NCBI GenBank assembly: GCA_030278955.1
Contig: JAOANR010000003.1
Coordinates: forward strand, 61,559,628 to 61,623,627
From: Hygrophila difformis
Taxonomy: Eukaryota; Streptophyta; Magnoliopsida; Lamiales; Acanthaceae
DNA: 64,000 nucleotides
Direction: 5' to 3'
A program made the translations under genes and the position numbers. The notes under the pieces are model-generated. The model did no database searches. It was given only the letters and a program-made list of their open reading frames with translations, and was not told the origin of the DNA. Shown here piece after piece: positions 10,640-21,806 of the stretch (within the stretch, counting starts at the first letter, position 1; every line of letters starts with the position of its first letter).

Positions 10640-11483
10640 ATGGCGAGAATACATCCCAGTTATCCAGCAACAAGTGGTGACAGTAGTGGTGGAAGATGTG
10701 GTTTGAACACTTCTTCTTTGGAGGGGGAGACATACACTGTGTGGTTGAAATCCCTGGTGTTCCATGGGAAAGGATGCACCGTGTTCGACTCCAAGGGGGA
10801 GATTGTTTTTCGAGTTGAGAATTACCAGAAAGGATGCAGCAGACAAGTGTTCCTCATGGATTCTTGTGGCAGAGTGTTGTTTAACATGAATAAGGTGAGC
10901 TCTTTTTCTTAATTAATGAATTTTGGCAGAAATATAGGTTGTGATGTCCTGTTTCATTTACTTGTAATGTAGAGCTAAAAAATTTTCGACGTGTCTGGTT
11001 TTGGCAGAAATTAAGGCTTTGGGGAAGTTGGGAAGGCTTTAAATGGAACGATGAGTCTATGGCCAGCAGGAGGCCGTGGTTTCGAGTGGTGACAAGAAAT
11101 CATGCCTTTTGGAACAAAGACATTTCCTGCAGAGTTAGCCTAAAGTGCGACGAAAACACAGGAGGAGGAGGAGGTTGTTACAGAATATCTGGATTGGAAG
11201 GGAAATCATCACTTGAAATTTCAGATGCTTCAGGACAGCTTTTCGCTGAGGTTAGTATTTGTCTATTTACTTCCAGCCAACATTCTTGGTAATTTTTTAG
11301 ATCGTAGGATTGAAGTATAATATGTTACTATGTTTGATGTGTGTGTAGGCTGTGCAGAAGCAGTCGACAGAAGGGGTGCCATTGGGGAAAGATGTTCTGA
11401 CCCTAAAAGTTGAAGCAAAGGCAGATCACTCGTTGGTCATGGCTCTTGTGACCGTGTATGGGTTGATAACTAATAGCCTGTGA
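10640..11483 (+). CDS. LURP-one-related (LOR/tubby-C-like) protein, three exons
   Basis: Exons 10640-10894, 11008-11250 and 11349-11483, all in phase 0 with GT/AG borders (AAG|GTGAGC, TTGGCAG|AAA, GAG|GTTAGT, TGTGTAG|GCT), give 210 residues, the usual size of plant LOR proteins. The family (DUF567, tubby C-terminal-like barrel) includes Arabidopsis LURP1, needed for basal defence to an oomycete; most members have no proven biochemical activity. Typical words are TVWLKSLVFHGKGCTVFDSKG near residue 30, FRVENY, VFLMDSCGRVLF, the WEGF of exon 2, and KADHSLVMALVTVYGLI at the C-terminus, where a hydrophobic helix fills the barrel. A Gly run sits near residue 136. ATG 10640 is the first in frame and follows a TATA box at a suitable distance. 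Confidence 0.9.
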
Positions 11484-11489
11484 ACATTT

Positions 11490-12000
11490 TTACAACTCGC
11501 GTCATGAGTTGTATTTGGAGTTTCTCGCATATATGTGTGTATAAAAGTGCATGGGCGTGCTTTTTTTCTCACATGTGTGTATTTTTCATACACTAGCATC
11601 ATGAGTGTATAGGAATTTGCCACAGCTATGTGTTTATACAAGTGTGGGCGCATTTTTTTTTTTCCCCTCAGATGTGTGTACTTGTATCAAGTATATGCTT
11701 CATACGCGCGCATCATGAGGGCATAGGAATTTGCCATAGATATGTGTGTATACGAGTGCCTTGGCGCGCTTTTTTCTCACTTGTGTGTATTGTATAAAGT
11801 TGTATTTTCATACACCTGCATCAGGAGTGTATAAAAATTCGCCACTTCAGTATAGTATAAGACTGCTTGGGCAAGCTTTTCTTCTCATGTATGTAGCATC
11901 ATAGTGAATAGGAATTTGTCATAGATGTGTGTATATATATGACTCTGTAAGAATGCTTTTGGTCTCACTTGTATGCATTGTATGAAGTATATTCTTGATA
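11490..12000 (+). repeat. Degenerate minisatellite, about five units of 85-115 bp
   Basis: Units beginning near 11495, 11592, 11705, 11813 and 11896 share the order GCATCATGAGTGTATAGG, AATTTGCCAYAGATATGTGT, GTATACRAGTGC.TGGGCG, CGCTTTTTTCTCAC, TTGTGTGTAT. It begins only a few bases after the LOR stop codon, so it is probably in the 3' untranslated region or just beyond. Unit lengths vary by indels. Confidence 0.75.
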
Positions 12001-12345
12001 AGAGATGCAACTGAGCCTGCAGATGATAGGGTACAACATGAAAACCAGAAATAATTGAATTGAATATATTTATAGAGAAATACTTCAGATTCTACATATT
12101 ATTACAAGTAGCTTTACTGACATACAATGCATAATCAATGCATGGAACAAGTGGCAGCTGAAATAGCTTTGATCCTAATTAAATACTCTCTTCAAAACAC
12201 CAAAAAGAAAGGAAAAAGAAAGAAGCATTTCAGTAATTTACAACAAGCCTTCATTTTTTAAAATTTTACCAATCAAAAATTTCTGATTTCAGAGCCAATG
12301 GAAAGTGTAATTTTTTAACTTACTTATGTACACACTGAGACAAGT

Positions 12346-15300
12346 TTAGGGATTCGATGTCCTCTTCTTAACGCTCTTCATGTAGCGTACTTTCATGGCA
12401 AGTTGCTGTCGTTCACCCTCGACCTCAGCAAACTTGAGGCTTAACTGTGAATACCTCTTTTGCATGTCCTTCAGTTCTTCCTCTATTGATTCATTCCTTT
12501 CCTTCAGCAATGCCATTTCACATTTTGATTCATCTGTGTAACTGTTATCAGGCATAGCATTTTTGTTTGATGAGGAAACCTATATCATCATTGCAAGTAA
12601 CAAGAAGAACAAAGCACTGCATCAAATTCATTGATGTGTACCTTTTTTCTAACAATTCTGAGCATCTATTTACAACACCATACACTTCACTTGGAAATCT
12701 TGAACTGCAATCATTATTCCCTGCTCTTTCACTTGCTATACCATTTGGACCCTGATCTTCCGTAAGGCCAGTGAGCTGCTTCTGTGCAGTGATAAAGTAG
12801 TTAGTTTCCTGTTTCAGTAACATAAACATGATGGCGGTACGCAAAAGCTACAGCATAGTGAGCCTTGAAGCTAAATCCGAGTAGAATGGAAAAACGTAAA
12901 TCATAATCATGAATAAATGAAACTAGTGTACATTTACTTCTTTCAGTTCTTTGGATCGAAGTTTTGGAGGTGATTCGACAGTTGCAAGTGTTGCTCTTGT
13001 ATCTCTTTCTAGTAACAATAATTGCTTTCTTAGTTTTTCTTTCTCTTGCTCATTCTCAACTATAGAGCGCTTTAAAGCCATAAATTGTGACTGAAGATAG
13101 TCGAGCTCTAACTGCAGATTCCCGGCCATCAATTCTTTTTCTTTGGCAAGACACCTTTGTTTATTTAGTTCCTTCTGCCACTCTTCACCTTCAGCTTTCC
13201 CCACCATAATCTTTTTTTCGAGTTCAGCTCTTTTGACGTTCCCCTGATCCACAAGCAACTCCATTTCCTTGATGGTAATTTTCATTTGTTCCACCTGATG
13301 CTTCAAAGTTTTTTTACTCCCTAAATCCTCTGATAGAATTTTAATCTTAGCCACATATGCATCAATCTCAATCTTGAGTTTCGAAATTTCGTCAGAGAGG
13401 TTTCTCTGAGTTTCTTCAGCATGCATTTTCTGAAGTCTGAGCTGCACTTCTTTTTCCTCTATTTCTGACTGCAACAGTGCAATTTGATCAGTCATTAACT
13501 TTACTTGGTTAGCGAGCTGGTGTAGCCTGGCCTCATATTGGCCTTTCACAGACTCCTGATCTTCAGAAGTTCTCGAAATCATTTCTTCTAAATGCCTTTT
13601 CTGTATACGGAGCTCATTTGCTTCCGACATGGCTTTCGTAGCTAGTTTCTCATTGGCTGCAAATGTAGATGCCATCTGTTGAGAGAGCCTTCTGAATTCT
13701 TCCTGAAGTTTCTCTGCTGTGTTAGCGTTTTGTTTCCGTGTCTTCCTCAAGGCTTCTTCAGCTGTTATAGCTCTTTGCTCCTGCTCAACTTTGGCTTGTG
13801 TAAGAGCTTCTAAATCTCCTTCAAATGCATGGGCCTGCTTTTCAAGCTCTTCCTCTAAGGTCTTGACATGGGTTTCAAGTTCACTTATTCTGAGAAATGC
13901 ATCCGTGGATTCTTTGGATTGTCTTTTCAGTTCATTCTGCAGGTTTTCTATCTGGGCTGTGAGGTCTTGAGCAGTTGCATATGAGGGCGAACACTCGTAC
14001 TGCATTTTCAGCTGTTCTTGAATTTGGCTCTGCTCCAACTTATATACCAACTCGTGATTTTCTTGCTTCAAGATTTCGTAGTCAAGGGCAAGCTGCTCCA
14101 ACTGCATCTCTAGTTCATCTTTATCTCTTTTGAAAATTTCTATTTCACTTCGCATATCCATGAGCTGTTGATCTAGAATATACGCTTCTTTTGCATCCTT
14201 GTGCTCCTTTACAAGATCCTCTAGAGCCTTTTGCTCTTCGTCTGCATCCTCATGTAGCCGCAGTAAACCTGCTTCTTCAAGCTCGACAGTGTCTTTCACT
14301 AGTGAACCATTTGAGAGGTTCAATATTTCTTTTTTCTTCTGTTCTAGCGACTCTTCAAGTTCATGGACAGCAAGATTTAGCTTGGAGTTTGATTCTTCTG
14401 TCTTTTGAAGCTGAATTTGAAGAGTGGAATTAACCTCTTTTGCATGATCTAGCTCTTGTTTAAGTTCGTCAACAGTTGCCTCAGAATTCCCGGTCTCCGA
14501 GTGCAAGATGGTTTTAGTTTTTGAATCACCTATGCATCTCTGGAAGGACTTGTGCTTTTCACATTCCTCTTTCAGAACATCTCTTTCCTTCTTTAAGCAA
14601 GCAAGTTCTCTAAAGAGATCCTGACTTCTCTTGCTCTCTTTCACGATCTGCTTACGAAGGGTCTGTAATTCTAACTCGGACATCTCGGCTTGTCTTGATA
14701 AAGTAGAAACTTGAGACTTAAGTTTCTCAATATCTAATGTCTCTTCCAACTTCGGCCTCTGAACGGTTCCCCTTGGAGTGCCTGAAGAGTCATCTGTACT
14801 GGCTCCAAGGGCAGAATTTCCCAGCCACTCCCACTGTGACCTTGGACGCTCTTCAAATAATGTTGTTGGTGTACCAGATATTGGCTCCTGAGGCACCAAA
14901 GACGTTACAAGTCCACCAGAATCCTGACGAAAACTTCCATTTTTTTTCACTTGAGCCTGCCATGGTATATCAACTCCAGAGCTGCTCTCCGAGCTTGAAA
15001 TTGTGAGATCAGACCCACTGGATGCTCGGCGATTCAGTTCAGGTGTGTGGGAGACATTCTTTAGTCCCAAATCCTGTAATATAAGAAAAACCACGATTGG
15101 GCCTTCATCAGTAACACTGTGGTGGAAAGAAAGACATCCAAAGATACTTGAGATGATCCAGGGGTTAGCTTAAGATTTTAATTGTCAACTGAGAAACGGA
15201 ACTAACGAAGTAAAAAGATAACGCCTGATGGGCAAGAGATTACCTGGGAATCGCTTTTGGTGTTCTCATCATCACTGTTGCTGAACTGTGCTTTCAAGCT

Positions 15301-16594
15301 ATGTACTTTATAACTCAATTTGGCATTCTCACTTTCTTCAACCTCAGTGTTTGAGCTAAAAAAGCAAAATAAAATTTAATCCATGGACATCTTAGGTGAA
15401 AGAAAATGTAACTATGGTGCGTCACTGTACCTCAGATCATTGGACTCCTGTATCCGCTGAATTGACACCTATTAAGAAAGTTTCACGAACTCATGAATGC
15501 ACATACGAAGAACAGAAGGGGAAGAAACCCATCAATGACATATATATGATCAGTCTCTGCCTACGGCCGAAATCATAAATTTTTGAAACAGATGCACTAC
15601 ATCTTCCCATAAAGTTGGAGAGACTCACATTCAATACAGTCTCTGTCTTTGAATGCTTGAGAGGAAGAGACACCAAAGAGACCTTAGTTATCTCAGCATA
15701 ACTTGAAAAATCAATGCAAGCTTCTCCAATGAAACCAGCTTTAGATGACCCCTTAAAAATGCATCGCGAAACAACTGTTAGCCTTAAATGATCACTTGGA
15801 AAATGGAAACAAAGCAAGCACCAAAGCTTTGAATCGCCAAAACATTCCATACCGTCCCTACAAGAAAGTAGTATATCCTTTCATGAATCTTCCCAGACTT
15901 TGGATCTCGATTGAACTTCACTGTTTCGTACACTGGATTCTCCCAGATACAACTCCCATCTCGTACTGCTGCCTTCTCTGATCTTACTGTAGGCTTAGCT
16001 GAATCAGCTGGAACAACAGAGATCACCAATGCATCTTCTCCGACGACCTGTGGTACCTTAATTTCCAAAGGAATAATCTTTAAGTCTAATTGCAATGTTG
16101 ATTTAGCCTAATTCAGGAAACAAAATTATAGCTCTTCCAAAAGAAAAAGAGAAAGAAATGCACAACGGTAGGAAAATGACATTTAGTCCTCTGACATGAC
16201 CAATCCTCTTAGTTTACTCCATTTTCAATTTTTTATCCCCTTTATATCAGGAACAATGACAAATTGGGCGACTGACAGCACACAGATTTCCAGAAAATTT
16301 GAACAAATTTCAGAGCATTACCAAGAGAAATAAGAACTTGAAAGTTTCTTCAGAACGCCTAATTACAATTTACAATTCATAATACCATTATTTCAAAACG
16401 AACAACGATTTTGAGCGCTCCAAAATCCAACACAAAAGAAAATTGTAATCAATTCTGCACACGAAGACGGTCGTATCTAAGCACAAAAAATCTGGATGAT
16501 AAGAGAAGGAGAATACCTTCGCTGCATGAAACAGCAACTTGAACTCAACTTTGACCTTGTTCTTCTCGTTCCTCCACAGCGCCGACTTAAACAT
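12346..16594 (-). CDS. NT-C2 domain plus long coiled-coil protein (myosin heavy chain-related / USO1-like)
   Basis: Eight exons on the minus strand: 16517-16594, 15853-16107, 15629-15751, 15431-15468, 15244-15355, 12938-15073, 12642-12781 and 12346-12541. All junctions have GT/AG and phases agree, giving 3078 nt and 1025 residues. ATG 16594 opens MFKSALWRNEKNKVKVEFKL, the hallmark start of the EEIG1/EHBP1 N-terminal C2 (NT-C2) domain, which runs to about residue 165 and includes GEACIDFSSY and VSLPLKHS. A Ser-rich linker follows to about residue 310, then almost continuous heptad coiled coil to the end. The C-terminus LKERNESIEEELKDMQKRYS and KFAEVEGERQQLAMKV is the conserved tail of the plant family. 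NT-C2 domains are thought to bind membranes, and the coiled coil suggests a tether or scaffold; function in plants is poorly known. Confidence 0.9.
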
Positions 16595-17011
16595 TATCTA
16601 TATTTCACCCACAATTTCACATCATATAAATTCTATTCACCGCAAAAAAAACTGCCGGAGCTCATCCGGAACTCACAGGAGCTCCGGCGACCACCGCCAA
16701 CACACCGCCAATGGAAAAAACTCCACGCTCCAATTCGAATTAGAAGCAACAAAACAGCACCAAAAACATCAAAAACCGAAAAAAGAACCAAAACGCGCAA
16801 TTACTGGATCAATGCGCACTCAAGCAGAATCAATTGCACACTCAATGATCCTCAAATGGAAAACACAATTATTTAATCGAGTAGTAACCGAACCGTAACC
16901 TAGATCTAAAAGACTAAAAGCAATATATTCCCTTGGTTGTTGCTCTTCACTTGCTGAAGCATATGCCGAGGAGCTCCACCATTAATGGCTGCAACACCAA
17001 CTTTCTCTGTC

Positions 17012-17021
17012 TATATATATA
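17012..17021 (-). promoter_or_regulatory. Possible TATA box for the NT-C2 coiled-coil gene
   Basis: A TATATATATA stretch about 420 bases upstream of the start codon, read on the minus strand. It would imply a leader of nearly 400 nt. CT/GA-rich sequence just downstream fits a plant 5' leader, but the AT-rich surroundings make the call weak. Confidence 0.35.
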
Positions 17022-17029
17022 CTGTACGT

Positions 17030-17886
17030 ATACCACTCTCCCTCTATATTTTGTGGAGGAAACACCACTCTTTTGAAAGGAAGGTAGTGTCTGGGGAAAA
17101 TATTTATTTTTTATTTTATTTTTATTTGGTTATAATTATTGTATTTTTTTAAGTTTTTCAACTCCATAAAAATACTACTAATGTTTATTTTTTTCCTGGG
17201 TAGGAAAATTTTAAAAATAAAAAAAAATTGAAGGGAAACTTCTGTCGGCTAAATTAAGATTCGTACTTTGATCTGACGACTGACATTAGGTGAAAACTTT
17301 ATTATTAATTAATTTTAATAAGTAGTAATTGATTAATTTGCTGATTTTAGGAGTAGAAAAAATGAAGCTGTTTGTGGTTAAACGACATAAATGGCCTTGA
17401 GGGAATTTATTTTTATTTTGATTTATACATTTCGTTTTGGTTTATGATAATTAGTAAATTCTTCCAAAAATAAAAGTATGATCGTAACGTTAACATTGGA
17501 TGCCGTTACATCCATAACGCCATAAAGAGTCAAAAGATAATTATTTGCTTTCTTTTTCTTATTAATTCTTTTGTGGAGAATAATGATAAAATTTGAGTAA
17601 TTTAATCAACGTTTGGGACATTATTTCTTTGAGTATATAACTTCTAATTTATGAGTCCAAGGAAAAAATTTAATTCTATCAATTTATGTTTTAATTATGG
17701 AATTTTGAAATTTAGAACACCAACATTAAAGATGAAAGCTTCCTCCACCAATTTCTAGGCTTTATATCAATATTAATCCATTTTTAATGAATCAAAGAAA
17801 TTCTTTAAGTCTCTTCAAAACTCAATAGTATCACTTATTTTTAAGTATTTTTTTTTTATTACATACTATAATGATAATTGGTGAAT
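17030..17886. other. AT-rich intergenic DNA, nothing recognised
   Basis: No open frame of note and no match to the repeat families seen elsewhere in the window. Confidence 0.5.
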
Positions 17887-18085
17887 CTACATACTGCAAT
17901 TATTTTTTTTGGTATATATCGGGTATCCATAGATCATATTGGACCCAAAATTAATCACTCGAGGATTTAGTGGGCATTGAAGTGTTGCATCTCCCGAAAC
18001 AGAATTTTGCATACATAAAGGCTCGAACCCGAGACTTTACTTAAGCTGACAGAGCCACATACCACTCAAACGAACTGTGTTAGGT
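17887..18085 (-). repeat. SINE-B copy (second tRNA-derived SINE family)
   Basis: On the minus strand: a CAGTTCGTTTGAGTGG A-box-like head, TCTCGGGTTCGAGCC (B box), TATGTATGCAAAATTCTGTT, GGGAGATGCAAC, CCTCGAGTGATTAATTTTGG, GGTCCAATATGATC, GGATACCCGATATATACC and an A run at the left end. Two more copies are at 55545 and 61458. Confidence 0.75.
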
Positions 18086-18881
18086 ACGTATTGCAATTAT
18101 TGAATTCGTTCGTAATATAAAAAATAGTTAATAGAGTATATTAACTTATTTTATTTGGTGAAAAGTATGAAATTATTAAACTAGTACTATTATTTTAATT
18201 TAATAAAAATAAAAAATGTAGATGGGGTCGGGTCATTAGTGCCGGCATAGGAGTGTGCCGAATATTAAAGCAAAGAGGGGTGTATTTTCTAACAATTCTA
18301 AATTACGACATTGCCCCTCATTATGCTTTTGTAACACCATTTGTCGCATAGTATGGAAAAATATGAACGTTGGTTAGCTAAAGACGGCTTTTTCCAATTA
18401 ATGCATATTTAAAAAGATGTCAAACCGAAATTGTCCTATTCACCCAATGGGATAATGAAAATTGGTGTTTTGTGGGGGTGCACTAGCTATTTTCTAAATA
18501 AATAAATAATGGAAGAAACCAAAAAGTGCATGATGCACTAATTAAATGTCAAAATCAAAATATAGGAAATTGATGAAGTTTAAGCATATTTCAGCAAAAG
18601 CCGAAAAAGTCATTGATAAGAAGAAGAATTGAACCCCACCAAATTCTTCATAGGCAGTAAATGTGCATTTATGCATAACAAAGAAACATCAAGCTGCTCT
18701 TTGTTGGAATAATTTTATTTTCATTTTTATATTAGGAAAATAAAGGTAGGGGCATGCATAAGGATCATTTCCGGGGCACCGACGGAGGCTCGGGAGGCCA
18801 CGTTGAAATTGTAAAGTACTGCTGAAATCCTAACCGCAGACACGGCGGCAACCCAATAATATTTAAGTTCTTTAAATCCCT
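18086..18881. other. Intergenic DNA upstream of the LINE
   Basis: No gene seen. 18760-18860 is locally GC-richer but holds no recognisable coding words. It ends in the target-site copy at 18882-18898. Confidence 0.4.
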
Positions 18882-18912
18882 AAAAAACTAGAGTTTTTAA
18901 TTCTTAAAAAAA

Positions 18913-20355
18913 ATGACTTCCCTGGATCCTCCTCCCGATATTTCTCCTCCCTTTGCGGCTCCGGTGACTTCCCCGACTCCACCGCCGCAGGCTTCTTTCT
19001 GTGATGTCATTAAGGGTGTCTCATATGCGGCAGAGGTCCAACCATTGCTTGAGACAGATTTGATTAAGGCCAACCTTGTTTCAATCGATAACACAGGCGG
19101 GCATAGCAGGTGCCCCAAAATATGGTTTGATGAATCAGTTTTGAATGCTTATTATGAACCGTGGAAAGAGACGCTTGTACTTAAGGTCCTGGGCACCACC
19201 GTCGGATATCTGGCTATGAAAGACCGCCTCACGAGGGCATGGAAGTTGGAAGATGAATTTGTTTTGCTTGACGTCGGACATGGATGTTTTCTGGCTAAAT
19301 TTGCACGTCCACCGGATCGGGAAAAGTGTTGACTTGCGGCCCATGGATGGTTTTTGATCACTATGTAGCAGTCATGAGATGGACGCCTGAATTCGACCCT
19401 GAAACGTCAAAGGTGAACACAATTCAAACATGGGTACGTTTTCCTGGACTTAAGCAATCCTTCTACTATGAAAACGGTCTCCCGTGCTATCGCGTCGGTC
19501 GTTGGCAATGTTCTTAAGGTGGATCACAACACTCTGAATATTGATAGAGGACGGTATGCGAGAGTGTGTGTCGAAATCAACTTAGATGAACCCTTGCTTG
19601 GCCAAGTGGAAGTGCAAGGGAAAACCATTAATATAGCGTACGAAGGGCTGCATGTTGTTTGCATGAAATGTGCTAAGTATGGCCATTTGCAAGAGCGTTG
19701 CCCGGAAATTACTCAAGTGCCTGTTACGCCGGTACCTGTTACCTCACCGGTGGCTGACCACGGGTTGCCAAAGGGAAGGGATGATGTGGGAAAGGAAGGT
19801 GACGAGAATTATGGGAGTCAGGGAAACAATGATACAGTTATGGAAGGCAATCCGGATAAATCCCTTAATTTAGGGGATAGTACGCAAGAGGATGTGTGTG
19901 TGGGAGAGTGGATGGTAGTAAAGCGGCGCAAGGGTAAGAAGAAAGTTGGTGACGGAAAACCCTCTCCAACTCCTAAGTTGGACCGGGTATGTACGAAACC
20001 TGGTACAACATCTCAAGACCCAGTAGCAGCAAAAGCCCACGAAAGGAACCTATACCCTTTCGACAAAGGCACGGGAAGTGCCAGGCCCATGAAAGGTCTA
20101 CATGGTCATAAACGCTTCAGAATGGAACCTCGAACCAAGGGGACAACGGATGTCAATAAAAATAAGCAGCCAGCGGCTAATGATGCGGGAACTAGCGGAG
20201 CTTTCTCCTTCTCAGATACCTTTTCTAAGAAATTCTTGAGGGGTGAATCCTCGTCTGATACTGGTGATCAAGGACCCAGGGTGGTTGGTCAGTCTGAAGA
20301 GACCAATGCTATGGCAGTGGATGATGTCGGGTCGGTTCCGGTGCCAACTGATTAG
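18913..20355 (+). pseudogene. LINE ORF1 (DUF4283 and CCHC zinc knuckle), frameshifted
   Basis: ORF1 proteins of plant L1 elements bind the element RNA. A Pro-rich start is followed by a DUF4283 domain (CPKIWFDE..VLKVLGTTVGY, ARPPDREK), then in other frames CGPWMVFDHYVAVMRW, WVRFPGL and IASVVGNVLKVD. The CX2CX4HX4C knuckle CMKCAKYGHLQERC is at about 19660-19702. A basic, Ser/Pro-rich tail follows to TAG 20355. Two frameshifts, near 19330 and near 19465, break the frame, so no full protein can be made. Confidence 0.85.
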
Positions 20356-20399
20356 TACTCTGGTCTCTTGGTGTTTGTCTTCTCGCGCCATTTATTTTT

Positions 20400-21716
20400 A
20401 TGTCAATGTTTAACGAATTTTCACTGTTACCTTGGAATGTTCGTGGGCTTATGAACCCCCAAGCGAAACGTGCTTTGGTGGACTGCTTGAGGCTTCATCA
20501 ACCTACTTTGATTTTTCTGTTTGAACCACATGGACGCTTTGATCGTCTACGGAATTTTTTTCTTAGTAAGGGGTATGTACCCATTTGTATCCAGGAAGTC
20601 ATAGGACGTGCAGGAGGCATTTGGGCTCTTCATAGGGCGGGGTCTGCCTTCACCTTCGACGTCTTTGAGGAGGAATCCAGGTGTATCACCCTCTCTATTT
20701 GGGGGGGGGGGGGGGGGGGGCAAACCTGGTTCTGTTATGGCATTTATGCTTTTCCCAATTTCTACCGACGCAGAGGTAATTGGGATTATTTACAGCTCCT
20801 TCGAATGCGTATTAATTGGCCATGGTTTATCATGGGAGATTGGAATGAGGTGCTTGCGCCTTTAGAGGTCATTGGTGGGGTTTTCACGCAGTCCCGGGCT
20901 GATGAATTCCGTTCCTGCATTATGGAATACGGGCTATTTCCTGTCCGTACAGAAGGATCACCTTTCTCCTGGTTTCGAGCAGCGAATTCTGTGAGCTTCA
21001 TTAAGAAAAGGCTAGACCGAGGGCGAGCTAATCTGGATTGGTTGCACTTATTTCCGAACAGCCATGTCCATACCTTGTCGTGGCTCTCCTCGGATCATGC
21101 GCCGCTTCTTCTATCTTGTGGGGTTACTTCTGATGATAATGCTGCCAAGCTTTTTAGATGGGAGGCCATATGGAGTAAACGCCCATTTTACTTTAAATTA
21201 GTATTGGACGCTTGGGGAAACTAACCTGATTCTATTTCTAGCCGCCTGGGCCACCTGCAAAACCTCTCTACTCAACACTGTAGGGCTGAGATTAAGAAGT
21301 TGCGCAATAAGAAGAAAAAGATCATTCGCATATTGGAAGGGTTGGATCGTGCCTTGTCCACTGTTGATTATGTGCACCACCTCTTTCTTGAACGTAAGTT
21401 ACAAAAAGATTACCAGGATATTCTTGACCAGGAGGAAATATTTTGTTATCAGCGTGCCCGGGAAGATTGGATTAAGCTAGGGGATCGGAACACTCGGTTT
21501 TTCCATGCACAAGCCAAGATGCATCACCACAAGCGTAAAATCCATGGACTTTACGTTAATGATGGGACATGGTGTACAGATACTACCGCACTTCAAGCTT
21601 CCGTGCGTTCCTACTTCATGAATCTCTTCTCGGACGACGGGGTCTCACCTAATGTGGAGCCTTTGCCGCCCCTGAATCTGGTTTCTCGGAAGGATAAGGA
21701 ATTGCTTTCTGGTCAT
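20400..21716 (+). pseudogene. LINE ORF2, 5' part (AP-like endonuclease to start of RT)
   Basis: ORF2 starts at ATG 20400, 45 bases after the end of ORF1. The endonuclease shows LPWNVRGL, GDWNEV, KRLDRGRANLDW and SSDHAPLLL, the metal- and DNA-contacting motifs of the exonuclease/endonuclease/phosphatase fold. An in-frame TAA at 21222-21224 interrupts the linker; the same frame then continues to LLSGHVL at 21716, where the LTR element is inserted. A run of 20 G at 20701-20720 lies inside the endonuclease and lengthens a Gly stretch. Confidence 0.85.
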
Positions 21717-21721
21717 GTACT

Positions 21722-21774
21722 TGTAATACCCGAGAAATTACCCGAAAGAATTTCATTAGCTAAATCCATTTAGC

Positions 21775-21806
<32 letters not shown>

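Noticed and set aside
16496..16898. Overlapping plus-strand frames of 126 and 119 codons
   Set aside because: They overlap exon 1 and the 5' leader of the minus-strand NT-C2 gene, are Lys/Thr/His-rich without domain words, and disagree with each other in frame.
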